Shown here: positions 52,188 through 61,315 of the stretch, piece after piece | Numbering within the stretch: position 1 is the stretch's first letter | Layout: the number at the start of each line of letters is the position of its first letter | DNA from: DAOUGC01 sp034429695 | GTDB taxonomy: Bacteria; Chloroflexota; Anaerolineae; Anaerolineales; Anaerolineaceae | Direction of reading: 5' to 3' | DNA: 64,000 nt | Assembly: GCA_034429695.1 (NCBI GenBank) | Contig: DAOUGC010000212.1 | Span: 1-64,000, forward strand | Program-made: the position numbers and the translations under genes | The notes under the pieces: model-generated | Database searches by the model: none | Told to the model about the DNA's origin: nothing | The model's input: the letters and a program-made list of their open reading frames with translations, nothing else

Positions 52188-52400
52188 TTAGCTGACCAGG
52201 ACGACGTTGGCAGCCTGCAGGCCCTTGGGACCCTTTTCAATCGTGAACTCCACTTTCTGACCTTCCTCCAGATTGCGGAAGCCTTCTGATTGAATGGCGG
52301 TGTAATGGACAAAAATGTCAGGTCCACCCGGGCGGGAAATGAAGCCATAACCCTTGCTGGTGTTGAACCATTTGACGGTGCCGGTAACGCGTTCGTTCAT
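52188..52400 (-). CDS. cspA: Cold-shock protein (CspA family)
   Basis: A 70-residue single cold-shock domain that binds single-stranded RNA and DNA. RNP1 is KGYGFISRPG and RNP2 is DIFVHYTAI; the start GTVKWFNTSKG is typical. A long 5' leader of about 170 bases precedes it, with aggag before the ATG, as in cold-induced csp mRNAs. Single-gene unit with its own promoter and terminator. Confidence 0.96.
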   Translation of the reverse strand: MNERVTGTVKWFNTSKGYGFISRPGGPDIFVHYTAIQSEGFRNLEEGQKVEFTIEKGPKGLQAANVVLVS

Positions 52401-52575
52401 GTGGTACTCCTCTTAAACTCCTGACAAACTACTATGGACAATTGACGTATGGCATTGGTGACACCAGGAGGGCATTGCTTCTTTTTAAAGCATTAAGCCG
52501 GTGTGGTTAAGAGGCATACCACATCCGGATTGATCTGAACTCCAACAAGTGAACACATGCCATAGAACACTTAAT

Positions 52576-52603
52576 ATTTTAGCCATTATTAATTAATTGT
52601 CAA
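52576..52603 (-). promoter_or_regulatory. Promoter of the cold-shock gene
   Basis: On the minus strand a perfect TTGACA (52603 to 52598) and TAAAAT (52581 to 52576) are 16 bases apart in an AT-rich stretch. Transcription would start near 52569, leaving a leader of about 170 bases. Confidence 0.7.
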
Positions 52604-52626
52604 CATGTGGTTTGCGGATTGTAATT

Positions 52627-54576
52627 TTACTTGCTGTCGTTGACTGCTTCCAATGCGCCAAACTGGGTGTGGTACAGGTTGGAATACAGCCCGTTCAGTT
52701 TGAGCAGATCATCATGAACGCCGCTTTCAACAATCCGGCCACGATCCATGACCAGGATCAGATCGGCAGCCAGGATGGTACTCAAGCGGTGCGCAATTAC
52801 AATGCTGGTGCGGCCTGCCATCACCCGGCTGAGAGCTTCCTGGATGAGCGCTTCTGATTCGCTATCCAGGTGACTGGTGGCTTCATCCAGGACAAGGATA
52901 CGGGGATCTTTCAGGATTACGCGCGCCAGCGCCAGGCGTTGTTTCTCGCCACCGCTCAAGCGGTAACCGCGTTCGCCAACGATGGTATCGTACCCGTCAG
53001 GCAGGGCGGTGATGAAGTGATGAATGTTGGCTGCAGTGGCGGCGGCTTCCAGCTCTTCCCGGGTGGCATCCAAACGGGCATAAAGCAGGTTGGTTCGCAC
53101 AGTATCATGGAATAAATGGGTCTCCTGGGTCACCAGACCGATTTGCCGACTTAGTGATTCCAGGGTGACATGGCGGATATCGATTCCATCGATCAGAATA
53201 CGTCCTGATGTGGGGTCGTACATGCGCGGAATGAGATACGAAAGGGTGGTCTTGCCCGCACCGGAGGGCCCGACCAAGGCGACCAGTTTTCCGGCGTCCA
53301 CATGGAAATTTATCCCCGATAAAGCCGCTTCGCGAGCCTGATTGCGCATCTGGGCCATACGGTTTTCCTCTTCTTCGGAAGGCCCATTTTTGTTGTCGGC
53401 TGAAAGGACAGGCATGGTGTCAACGTGGCCGATGCGTTTCACCTCAGAGAGTAAATTGTCGGTGCGATCGTCGTACTGGAAGGAGACGTTGTCGAAGGTC
53501 AGATTGCCTTCAACCCGGGTCAACTCAACTGCATTTTCCTGTTCGGCAATATCAAAAGGCATGTCAATGATTTCAAACACGCGCTCAAAACTTACCACAG
53601 ACGTGGCAAATTCAACCGGAGCACTGGCCAGATCGGAAAGCGCACCATAAAGCGTGCCCAGGTATGCGCCAAAAGCAACAATGGTTCCGATGGTGAAAAC
53701 ATCGCGGATGACCAGATAACCACCAAAGCCAAAGATGAAGGCGGTACCAATAGCGCTAATCAAGCCAATGATCATAAAGAATGTTGACCCGGTGACGGCG
53801 CGATTGACGCCGATATCACGCACCTGACTGGCGCGATTTGAAAACCGATTGACTTCCACATCCACCCGGCCAAACAACTTGACCAGTAATGCCCCGCTGA
53901 TGTTGAGGGTTTCATTGGCAAGGGCGTTCATGCGGGCATTCGCTTCCATATGTGCGCGTGCTATTTCGCGTAGACGGTCGCTCAGCTTTTGTGCAGTGAT
54001 GATGAACAGGGGCAGGATTACGATGGATACCAGCGTCAGCCTCCATTCCAGGGTCAACATCACGCTCAAAACGGCGGCAGTGGTGATGATGTTTGTGATC
54101 AGGTCAACAATGGTGTTGGAAATTGCATTTTGTGCGCCGATCACATCGTTATTCAAACGGCTCATCAACTCACCCACCTTGGTATGGGTGAAGAAGTGCA
54201 AGGACATGCGCTGCAGTCTTGAGAATAACGCGACCCGCAAGTCGAAAATGACACCCTCGCCAATACTGGCATTCAGCCTGCGTTGAATTACACGAACGGC
54301 TCCACCAAAAACCGGCAGGATCAACAGGGCAATTGCCAGCAGGATCAGACGGTTGAGGTCTTTGGCCGGTATGGTGCGGTCGATCAGATCGCGCATGACC
54401 AGCGGAGTTACCAGGGTCAAGCCCGTGGTAACCAGGATCAGAACCAGCATGATGGCGATTTTTAGACGATAAGGGCGCGCATATGTCAGCACCCGCCTGA
54501 GCAATTGCCAGGTTACTTTTGGCTTTGGGCTGTCAGAGCCCAGGCTGTGCCACCAACCAAATCCACCGAAACCCAT
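52627..54576 (-). CDS. ABC exporter half-transporter with charged insertion
   Basis: A 649-residue fusion of a six-helix membrane domain and a nucleotide-binding domain. Walker A GPSGAGKTT, signature LSGGEKQRLAL, Walker B ILVLDEATSHLD and H-loop VIAHRLSTI are all intact, so it can work as a homodimer. Between the first strand of the nucleotide-binding domain (NVSFQYDD) and AALSGINF lies an extra charged stretch of about 45 residues (around 366-413) with GPSEEEENRMAQMRNQARE. Substrate unknown. aaaggag precedes the ATG; the dus gene ends ten bases upstream. Confidence 0.92.
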   Translation of the reverse strand: MGFGGFGWWHSLGSDSPKPKVTWQLLRRVLTYARPYRLKIAIMLVLILVTTGLTLVTPLVMRDLIDRTIPAKDLNRLILLAIALLILPVFGGAVRVIQRRLNASIGEGVIFDLRVALFSRLQRMSLHFFTHTKVGELMSRLNNDVIGAQNAISNTIVDLITNIITTAAVLSVMLTLEWRLTLVSIVILPLFIITAQKLSDRLREIARAHMEANARMNALANETLNISGALLVKLFGRVDVEVNRFSNRASQVRDIGVNRAVTGSTFFMIIGLISAIGTAFIFGFGGYLVIRDVFTIGTIVAFGAYLGTLYGALSDLASAPVEFATSVVSFERVFEIIDMPFDIAEQENAVELTRVEGNLTFDNVSFQYDDRTDNLLSEVKRIGHVDTMPVLSADNKNGPSEEEENRMAQMRNQAREAALSGINFHVDAGKLVALVGPSGAGKTTLSYLIPRMYDPTSGRILIDGIDIRHVTLESLSRQIGLVTQETHLFHDTVRTNLLYARLDATREELEAAATAANIHHFITALPDGYDTIVGERGYRLSGGEKQRLALARVILKDPRILVLDEATSHLDSESEALIQEALSRVMAGRTSIVIAHRLSTILAADLILVMDRGRIVESGVHDDLLKLNGLYSNLYHTQFGALEAVNDSK

Positions 54577-54585
54577 TGTGCTCCT

Positions 54586-55563
54586 TTAGACCTGCGCCTG
54601 TTGCGCATCAATCAATCGATGTACCTGTTGCATGAAATCCTCCACCCTTGTACAGGTCAGCAGAGCAACCCGTTGCTCGCGAGTGACGGGATAAGGGGAA
54701 AGATAATGCACAGCGAATTTTCGAAAAAGCACCAGCCCGCGTTCACTGCCGTAGAACTCAAGCGACCGGCGAAGGTGTTCATTGAGCGTCAATAACATGA
54801 CATCAGGAGTGATGTCCTCGCGATTTTTTTGGGCAAAGATCCACGGATTTTTCACCGCTGCCCTGCCGATCATCACGCCGTCGCAGCCCGTATGTGCCTT
54901 TATGCGCTCAATATCGGCTGCAGTTTGAACGTCGCCATTGGCGATGACGGGAATGGAAAGAGCTGCCTTGACCTGGGCAATGGCATCCCAATCGGCTTTG
55001 CCATGATAGGCTTGCTCGCGGGTGCGCCCGTGAACCGCCAGCAGACTGCCGCCGTTTTGTTCAATAATGCGGGCAATATCCATGTAATTGCGGTTCTGTG
55101 CATCCCACCCAAGCCGGATCTTGCCTGTAATGGGAATATCAAGTTCCCGGGTGAGGCTGGAGAAGATCTCCTCGATCAGACGGGGGGTGCGCATCAAGCC
55201 CACGCCTGCGCCACGCCCGGCAACGCTCTTATCCGGACATCCCATGTTGATGTCAATGATGTCTGGATTGCGCTGCCTTAGTATCCGGGCTGCCTGCAGG
55301 ATGCGCGCCGGGTTATTGTCGTAGATCTGATATACCAGCGGGCGTTCATCCTGGCTGAAGTGCAGTTTGCTCTCCAGCTTTGGATGTCCGTAAACGATAT
55401 CCAGACCGTTGATAAATTCGGTATAACTCATGGCAGAACCAATGCTGCGCACGGTCGCCCGAAATGGATAATCAGAAAGACCGTCCATGGGCGCGAGGAT
55501 GCAATCGCCGTAAACAGGAATGTCGCGCACCAAAAAGGATGGTGTGGAGATTGTTTTGCTCAT
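54586..55563 (-). CDS. dus: tRNA-dihydrouridine synthase
   Basis: FMN enzyme of 325 residues that reduces uridines in the tRNA D-loop. LAPMDGLSDYPFR near the start, the active Cys in NMGCPDKSVAGRGAG, GKIRLGW, VHGRTREQAYHGKADW and IANGDVQTAADIER are all typical. I start at the ATG of MSKTISTPS; a minus-strand TATCAT (55575 to 55570) lies six bases before it without a Shine-Dalgarno, although it may also be read through from the glycosyltransferase gene that ends 30 bases upstream. Confidence 0.93.
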   Translation of the reverse strand: MSKTISTPSFLVRDIPVYGDCILAPMDGLSDYPFRATVRSIGSAMSYTEFINGLDIVYGHPKLESKLHFSQDERPLVYQIYDNNPARILQAARILRQRNPDIIDINMGCPDKSVAGRGAGVGLMRTPRLIEEIFSSLTRELDIPITGKIRLGWDAQNRNYMDIARIIEQNGGSLLAVHGRTREQAYHGKADWDAIAQVKAALSIPVIANGDVQTAADIERIKAHTGCDGVMIGRAAVKNPWIFAQKNREDITPDVMLLTLNEHLRRSLEFYGSERGLVLFRKFAVHYLSPYPVTREQRVALLTCTRVEDFMQQVHRLIDAQQAQV

Positions 55564-55569
55564 GCGGCT

Positions 55570-55575
55570 ATGATA
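55570..55575 (-). promoter_or_regulatory. TATCAT box six bases before the dus ATG
   Basis: Minus-strand TATCAT, six bases, ATG; same geometry as the other predicted leaderless genes of this window. Confidence 0.4.
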
Positions 55576-55592
55576 ACACAGGGGATTTTTCG

Positions 55593-56744
55593 TTACCAAC
55601 CCAGGGGAGCGTCAATAACGCGATGGTATACTTCGCATAGCTGTAGAGTTGCGGATTTGATGCTGTATTTTCGGGCATAGTTGATCGCTTCCAGCGAGAG
55701 CGCCTGTCGGGATGGGGGATTCTCAAGCAGAGATTGGATTGCATCGGCAAAGGACGCCGGGTCCCCAGGCACGGTCACCCCACCACCTTCCCGTAATATT
55801 TCACATGAGAAATCGGCTTTAACCGCCACCACCGGTGTGCCGGCGGCCATGGCTTCCACCAATACCAGACCCTGGGTCTCAATGCTGGAGGGAAATGTGA
55901 AAACATCAGCAGCAGCCATGAAATGCGGAACTCGTGAGAATGGGACAGGCTCATGAAACATAACCCGCTCGCTGATGCCCAGTTGCCCGGCAAGATCCAC
56001 CAATTCTGAATGCATGGGGCCACCGCCGACGATTAACAACCGCGCTTGTGGTCGGCGGGGAGCGATAATGGAAAAAGCTTGCAGCAAAAGGGGAAGGTTT
56101 TTTTCTGCGGAGAAGCGGCCAACGTACAACAGTAATTCACAATCCTCGAAACCCAGCTCATGACGGACCGCAGCGGGAGTCAGTTGGGTATAACGGGCGA
56201 AATCGATGGGGGTGGATATGACCGAAACAGGGCAGGGGATGGCATAACGTTTTTTGATCAGATTGCCCACTGACTGGGTGGGGGCGATGACGTGGGCACA
56301 TTGGTGAAAATAGCTGTTTAGTGTGCTGCGGGTGATGGGTATGCTCGCCCATGCCAGAGGTGGGAAGAAAGAGGCGGCGTACTCCTCGTACATTGTATGA
56401 AACGTAAAGACCAACGGAATGTTTTTTTCAACAGCCGCGGCTGCGCCTGCCTCGCCCATCCATACGGCATGGTGGGAATGAATGATGTCGGGTTGAAACC
56501 GCTCAATCACCTCATCCACAACCGAAGGCAGGGGAATGGCCAGGGAAAAGTCAATGATGCCGGTCAGATCAACACCAGTCAGGCGAAAGATATTCTCCTC
56601 GGTATCTTCGTAATGGGCATAACGGGGTGCCAGGACACCCACCGAGTGCCCTGCCTGGATCAATCCTTTGCGGAACAAATCGATGGAGGTAACCACTCCA
56701 CTGATGGTTGGCTTGTAGGCATTCGAAACCATCAAGATCCGCAT
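55593..56744 (-). CDS. GT4-family glycosyltransferase (glycolipid synthase-like)
   Basis: A cytosolic GT-B enzyme of 383 residues. The N-terminus MVSNAYKPTISGVVTSI and HSHHAVWMGEAGAAAA resemble diacylglycerol glucosyltransferases. YVGRFSAEKNLPLLLQAF and the E-x7-E motif ETQGLVLVEAMAAGTPVV bind the nucleotide sugar. It may make a glycolipid or a glycan precursor. A minus-strand TAGAAT (56756 to 56751) is six bases before the ATG and no RBS is visible: probably leaderless. Confidence 0.88.
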   Translation of the reverse strand: MRILMVSNAYKPTISGVVTSIDLFRKGLIQAGHSVGVLAPRYAHYEDTEENIFRLTGVDLTGIIDFSLAIPLPSVVDEVIERFQPDIIHSHHAVWMGEAGAAAAVEKNIPLVFTFHTMYEEYAASFFPPLAWASIPITRSTLNSYFHQCAHVIAPTQSVGNLIKKRYAIPCPVSVISTPIDFARYTQLTPAAVRHELGFEDCELLLYVGRFSAEKNLPLLLQAFSIIAPRRPQARLLIVGGGPMHSELVDLAGQLGISERVMFHEPVPFSRVPHFMAAADVFTFPSSIETQGLVLVEAMAAGTPVVAVKADFSCEILREGGGVTVPGDPASFADAIQSLLENPPSRQALSLEAINYARKYSIKSATLQLCEVYHRVIDAPLGW

Positions 56745-56750
56745 ACTGGC

Positions 56751-56756
56751 ATTCTA
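56751..56756 (-). promoter_or_regulatory. TAGAAT box six bases before the GT4 ATG
   Basis: Minus-strand TAGAAT, six bases, ATG, no Shine-Dalgarno. Identical hexamer and spacing to the hydrolase (16219) and YigZ (63577) genes. Confidence 0.5.
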
Positions 56757-56767
56757 TCACAGGTATT

Positions 56768-56778
56768 TGCGATATAAT
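56768..56778 (+). promoter_or_regulatory. Promoter box TGCGATATAAT (third copy)
   Basis: Third exact copy of the 11-mer, TATAAT at 56773-56778, no good -35. It would give a leader of about 135 bases before the TTG at 56921. The leader contains a 7-bp hairpin (tgtctgg 56839-56845 with ccagaca 56856-56862). Confidence 0.45.
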
Positions 56779-56920
56779 CCGAACAATTGTGCTTGAGAAT
56801 CGACCATCCACTTCTTATTATCAAAGATCGAAGATGGTTGTCTGGAGGAACTCGCCCAGACAGTGCGGGATATTTCTGTAAAACCAGGGCGATTTCCTGA
56901 TTTTTCTTCCGGAGGGTGAG

Positions 56921-57355
56921 TTGAGCCGTATCATCAAGACCGAATCCGCCGGCAAAGACCGAACACGGTTGAGCCGGAGCATCGTGCTGGCGCTGCGTGA
57001 GCTTATGCGTCAGGCAGAACCGGGCGAAGAGAGCCGCGATTTGGCTGCATACATTGCCCTGGCATTATTGGAAATTCATGAAACCATTGATGTCAGTGTA
57101 CAGGCATGGGAGAAGCGGGGATACTGGGTGAAAGCGGATCGCTTTCGCATGGAATGGGAGTGGAGCGGCAGTATGGGACAACGCATGGCGCAGGCCGTGC
57201 GTGATGACGAATGGGGCAGCATTGCGATGCTGTCTGTACAAATAGCGCAACGGTTTATGTCGATCAAATTGCCCGAACGCCACCGATTGGGTTCACCGTG
57301 GGTTGGCGCATGGGATCGGTTGCTTGACCTGCCCGCCGGGCAGAAAAAATCATAA
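56921..57355 (+). CDS. Uncharacterised 144-residue protein
   Basis: I do not recognise a family. The protein is soluble, helical and rich in Arg, Glu and Trp (EKRGYWVKADRFRMEWEW), with a helical N-terminal part (SIVLALRELMRQ) and a C-terminal GSPWVGAWDRLLDLPAG. No Cys, no signal peptide. TTG start directly after ggagggtgag. The gene lies 20 bases before tex and may be in its transcript. Confidence 0.7.
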   Translation: MSRIIKTESAGKDRTRLSRSIVLALRELMRQAEPGEESRDLAAYIALALLEIHETIDVSVQAWEKRGYWVKADRFRMEWEWSGSMGQRMAQAVRDDEWGSIAMLSVQIAQRFMSIKLPERHRLGSPWVGAWDRLLDLPAGQKKS

Positions 57356-57375
57356 GAAAAAACGGACTTCTTCAC

Positions 57376-59511
57376 ATGATCAACCATGCAGAACAGATCG
57401 GCAAGTTGTTAAACGTTGGCAGCAGCCGGGTGGAAGCCACCATCCGGTTGCTTGATGAAGGCAACACGGTTCCTTTCATATCCCGTTATCGAAAAGAGAT
57501 GACCGGCAGTTTGGATGATGAACAGGTGCGGCTGGTTCAGGTGCACCTCGAAAGATTGCGCGCACTTGAGGAACGGCGTGAAGCCATTGTTTCATCCATT
57601 GAAGAACAGGGAAAAATGACTCCCGGGTTGCTGGAGCGAATTCAGGCTGCCGCGACGTTAACGGAACTGGAGGATCTGTATCAACCGTACAAACCCAAAA
57701 GGAAGACCCGCGCGAGTATTGCCCGTGAAAAAGGTTTGCAGGGTTTGGCTGATCTGATCCTGTCCCAGCGTATTGGAAAAGATGACGTTCGCAAGCATGC
57801 TGAGCAATTCCTCAATGAACAGGTGACCAGTATCGATGATGCGCTGGCCGGTGCCAGGGACATCGTGGCTGAGACGATCAGCGACCACAGTGATGTGCGC
57901 AGCCGCACGCGCGAGAAAGCCATGCGCTGGGGGCTGTTGCGGGGTGAGAAGATCGATGATGCGGTGGATGAAAAACTGGTCTACCAGATATATTATGAGT
58001 GCGAGTACCGGGTTGACCGGCTGAGACCGCATCAGGTATTGGCAATCAACCGGGGTGAAAAAGAAAAAGTCCTGCGAGTGCATATCATCGTGAATGAACG
58101 GGACTGGCAGGAAGTGATATTGCAATATTTCAAGCCGATAGATCGTTCCCCCTGGAAGGATCAACTGGTATTGGCCATTCAGGATGCCGCCGAGCGATTA
58201 TTGTTACCGGCGATCGAACGGGATGTGCGCAGGGCTTTGACCGAAGCTGCTGAAAAACATGCCATTGGTGTGTTTGGCTCCAATCTCAAAGCGCTGCTCA
58301 GCCAGCCGCCCCTGAGCGGACACGTGGTGCTAGGCATTGACCCTGGGTTCCGCACAGGTTGCAAGGTTGCGGTGGTGGATGAGACTGGCAAGCTGCTGGA
58401 TGTTGCCACGATCTATCCACATGAACCACAAAAGAAGATGAAGGAAGCACTTGATACCTTGCAGGCACTGGTTGAAAAATACCATGTGACGCTGATCACC
58501 ATCGGAAATGGCACGGCGTCCCGGGAAAGTGAACAGATGGCGGCACAACTGATCCAGCGCATGGGACAGGGAAGCTACCTGATTGTAAATGAAGCCGGTG
58601 CATCGGTTTACAGCGCCAGCCCTCTTGCCCGGGCTGAAATGCCCAATCTGGATGTGAGCATCCGCGGGGCAGTTTCCATTGCCCGCCGGGCGCAGGATCC
58701 ACTGGCTGAACTGGTCAAGATTGACCCGAAATCAATCGGTGTTGGTTTGTACCAGCATGATGTTGATCAGGGTGAACTGGCTGGGACGCTCAATGGTGTG
58801 GTGGAGAGTGTGGTCAACCGCGTTGGGGTGGATGTCAACACGGCATCGCCCGCATTATTGACGTACGTTTCGGGGATCGGCCCCAAACTGGCTGAACGAA
58901 TAGTGGCCCACCGCGAGGAAAACGGTCCATTCCGCAGCCGCAATCAACTCAGGCAGGTGAGCGGGCTGGGAGCCAAGGCGTTTGAGCAATCGGCGGGGTT
59001 CCTGCGCGTGCGGGAAGGTGAAAATCCACTGGATGCCAGCGCCATTCACCCTGAGAGTTATGCTATTGCCCAAAAAGTGCTTGAACGGGCCGGAGTGAGT
59101 ATCACCACCCCGCTCGCACAGCGCTGGGCGGAACTGGAACGGGCGCGCACAGCCACACCCATCCCTCAATTGGCTGAAGAGCTTGGCGCAGGTGTACCGA
59201 CCCTGGAAGACATCTTTGAACAACTGGTGCGTCCGGGACGTGACCCGCGCGAAGACCTGCCTGCGCCCATCCTGCGCAGCGATGTGCTATCCATGGAAGA
59301 TTTGACCACAGGCATGAAGCTGAAAGGCACCGTCCGCAATGTGGTGGACTTTGGTGTGTTTGTTGATATCGGCGTAAAACAGGACGGTCTGTTGCACCGC
59401 AGTCAGATACCGGCTGGCACGCTGCTGCAAGTGGGTGATATCATCGATGTGTCGATCCTGACGATTGAGCAGGACCGGGGGCGCATCGGGTTAAAGTGGG
59501 CGGAAGGATAA
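57376..59511 (+). CDS. tex: Tex-family RNA-binding transcription accessory protein
   Basis: A 711-residue protein with the complete Tex layout: helical N-terminal domain with TVPFISRYRKEMTG (33-46), YqgF-like domain around VLGIDPGFRTGCKVAVVD, helix-hairpin-helix region TASPALLTYVSGIGPKLAER, and a C-terminal S1 domain (GMKLKGTVRNVVDFGVFVDI). Tex binds nucleic acid and influences transcription and ribosomal function in several bacteria. No clear Shine-Dalgarno before the ATG. Confidence 0.95.
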   Translation: MINHAEQIGKLLNVGSSRVEATIRLLDEGNTVPFISRYRKEMTGSLDDEQVRLVQVHLERLRALEERREAIVSSIEEQGKMTPGLLERIQAAATLTELEDLYQPYKPKRKTRASIAREKGLQGLADLILSQRIGKDDVRKHAEQFLNEQVTSIDDALAGARDIVAETISDHSDVRSRTREKAMRWGLLRGEKIDDAVDEKLVYQIYYECEYRVDRLRPHQVLAINRGEKEKVLRVHIIVNERDWQEVILQYFKPIDRSPWKDQLVLAIQDAAERLLLPAIERDVRRALTEAAEKHAIGVFGSNLKALLSQPPLSGHVVLGIDPGFRTGCKVAVVDETGKLLDVATIYPHEPQKKMKEALDTLQALVEKYHVTLITIGNGTASRESEQMAAQLIQRMGQGSYLIVNEAGASVYSASPLARAEMPNLDVSIRGAVSIARRAQDPLAELVKIDPKSIGVGLYQHDVDQGELAGTLNGVVESVVNRVGVDVNTASPALLTYVSGIGPKLAERIVAHREENGPFRSRNQLRQVSGLGAKAFEQSAGFLRVREGENPLDASAIHPESYAIAQKVLERAGVSITTPLAQRWAELERARTATPIPQLAEELGAGVPTLEDIFEQLVRPGRDPREDLPAPILRSDVLSMEDLTTGMKLKGTVRNVVDFGVFVDIGVKQDGLLHRSQIPAGTLLQVGDIIDVSILTIEQDRGRIGLKWAEG

Positions 59512-59538
59512 TCGCCGCTCCTGGGTGGGAGAAATGCA

Positions 59539-61314
59539 ATGGCAATAACTGAATTTTCATTGAGTGAAAGCTTTACCACCAATCGAACCGGACCGGTTCG
59601 CTGGATTCTGTCACATGCGGGGCGCAACTGGTGGCCGATCCTGATTGCACTGTTGGGCGCTCTATCAAATGCGGCGCTGGCTGGTCTGGCTCCGGTATTA
59701 ATCGGGCAGGCCTTCAATGCCATCCTGGCTGAGCCACCCAGAACAGATCGACTTGGCTGGCTGGCGATGATGATCGCCATATCACAGGTGAGCCGGGCTT
59801 TATTGCAACTGGCGCGCAATTTTGGCTTTGAACTGGTGGCGCAGCGCATCGAGCGTGATATTCGCAATGAGTTGTACAGCAGTCTGCTTGGCAAGAGCAT
59901 GACCTTTCACAGCCGGCAGCCGGTGGGTGATACCATGGCGCGCGCAACCAACGATGTGCGTGAGGTTAACTTCCTGTTCAACCCGGGTCTGAATATGGTG
60001 CTCGGCTCGTTGTCGTTCCTGATCGTCCCGATTCTGGTCGCACCGCGCTATCACCCCAGCCTGATCATCACCCCGATGGTGTTTGTGGGCATCTACTTTT
60101 TTGCCCTGCGCTCCTACTTGAGGACCCTGCGTCCGATCACGGAAGATGTCAGGCGTTCCTTTGGCAACCTCAACACCCGACTGGCTGAAGCGATTGACGG
60201 GATCGAGACGGTCAAAGGCTCCGCTCAGGAAGCTGCCGAGGTCAGGTTGTTTCAGAAGAATGCCGGCTCCTACCGTGACGCGGTTGTACGGCAGGGTGAG
60301 GTGGAAGCGCGTTTCATCCCGTTGCTGTTGTTGAGCATTGCCACTGCCGTGGGGTTGCTGCATGCCCTGTTGCTTGCCAACCAGGGGCTCATTCAGGTGG
60401 GCGACGTGGTCACCTATTTTGGGCTATTGTTGATGCTGGACTTCCCCACATTTGCCGCGATGTGGGCATACTCGCAAATTTCGTCTGGCATTGCCGGTGC
60501 GCGGCGCATCCTTGAATTGATCAACCGGGAAGATAATCTCGATCAGAATCTGGATGGATACAACCAGCCAGTGCGTGGTGGGATCGAATTCAGGGATGTA
60601 TGTTTCTCGTACGATACCGAGGACGAAGAGGGCCGCCCGACGCATGAGATGCTCGATAACGTAAACATCCACGTGAAGCGCGGGCAAACCGTGGCAATTG
60701 TGGGACAGACCGGATCGGGCAAGACCACGCTGGTCAAGCTGGTAAACCGGGCATACGACGTTGATTGCGGTGAGGTGCTGGTGGACGGGGTGAATGTCAG
60801 GGATTGGAACCTGGAAACCCTGCGACGCAGCATCTCGGTGATTGAGCAGGACGTGTTCCTGTTCTCTCGTTCCATTGCTGAGAATATTGCCTTTGGAAAA
60901 CCAGATGCCACCCGGGAAGAGATTGAACGGGCGGCCCACCTGGCTCAGGCACACGATTTCATTAAGGAACTGGCTGAGGGGTATGAAACCGTGATCGGTG
61001 AGCGTGGGGTAACCCTGTCCGGCGGTCAACGCCAGCGCCTGGCGCTTGCCAGGGCTTTTCTGACCGATCCGCCCATACTGATCCTGGATGATTCAACCAG
61101 CGCGATCGACAGCGCCACGGAAGACAAGATCCAGCAAGCCATATTCACCGCTGCGCGTGGGCGCACCACTTTGATTATCACCCACCGCCTTTCACAGATC
61201 CGTTGGGCTGACCTGATCATCGTCATGCGCAAGGGTCGGGTTGCGGCCATTGGCTCACACGACGAATTAATGCAAACCTCCGAGGCATACCGCCGGATAT
61301 TTAGCGAGTCATAA
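59539..61314 (+). CDS. Heterodimeric ABC exporter, subunit with degenerate Walker B
   Basis: A 591-residue half-transporter: six membrane helices then a nucleotide-binding domain with GQTGSGKTTLV, LSGGQRQRLAL and H-loop ITHRLSQI. The catalytic Glu after Walker B is Asp518 (ILDDSTSAID), which impairs hydrolysis at its own site. It is followed one base later by a second half-transporter with the complementary defect, so the two form an asymmetric heterodimer as in TM287/288 or BmrCD. Multidrug or lipid export is the likely role. gggag precedes the ATG. Confidence 0.93.
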   Translation: MAITEFSLSESFTTNRTGPVRWILSHAGRNWWPILIALLGALSNAALAGLAPVLIGQAFNAILAEPPRTDRLGWLAMMIAISQVSRALLQLARNFGFELVAQRIERDIRNELYSSLLGKSMTFHSRQPVGDTMARATNDVREVNFLFNPGLNMVLGSLSFLIVPILVAPRYHPSLIITPMVFVGIYFFALRSYLRTLRPITEDVRRSFGNLNTRLAEAIDGIETVKGSAQEAAEVRLFQKNAGSYRDAVVRQGEVEARFIPLLLLSIATAVGLLHALLLANQGLIQVGDVVTYFGLLLMLDFPTFAAMWAYSQISSGIAGARRILELINREDNLDQNLDGYNQPVRGGIEFRDVCFSYDTEDEEGRPTHEMLDNVNIHVKRGQTVAIVGQTGSGKTTLVKLVNRAYDVDCGEVLVDGVNVRDWNLETLRRSISVIEQDVFLFSRSIAENIAFGKPDATREEIERAAHLAQAHDFIKELAEGYETVIGERGVTLSGGQRQRLALARAFLTDPPILILDDSTSAIDSATEDKIQQAIFTAARGRTTLIITHRLSQIRWADLIIVMRKGRVAAIGSHDELMQTSEAYRRIFSES

Positions 61315-61315
61315 C

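Noticed and set aside
56787..56880. Possible 30-codon leader peptide before the 144-residue gene
   Set aside because: GTG start without RBS and no amino-acid bias that would suggest attenuation.
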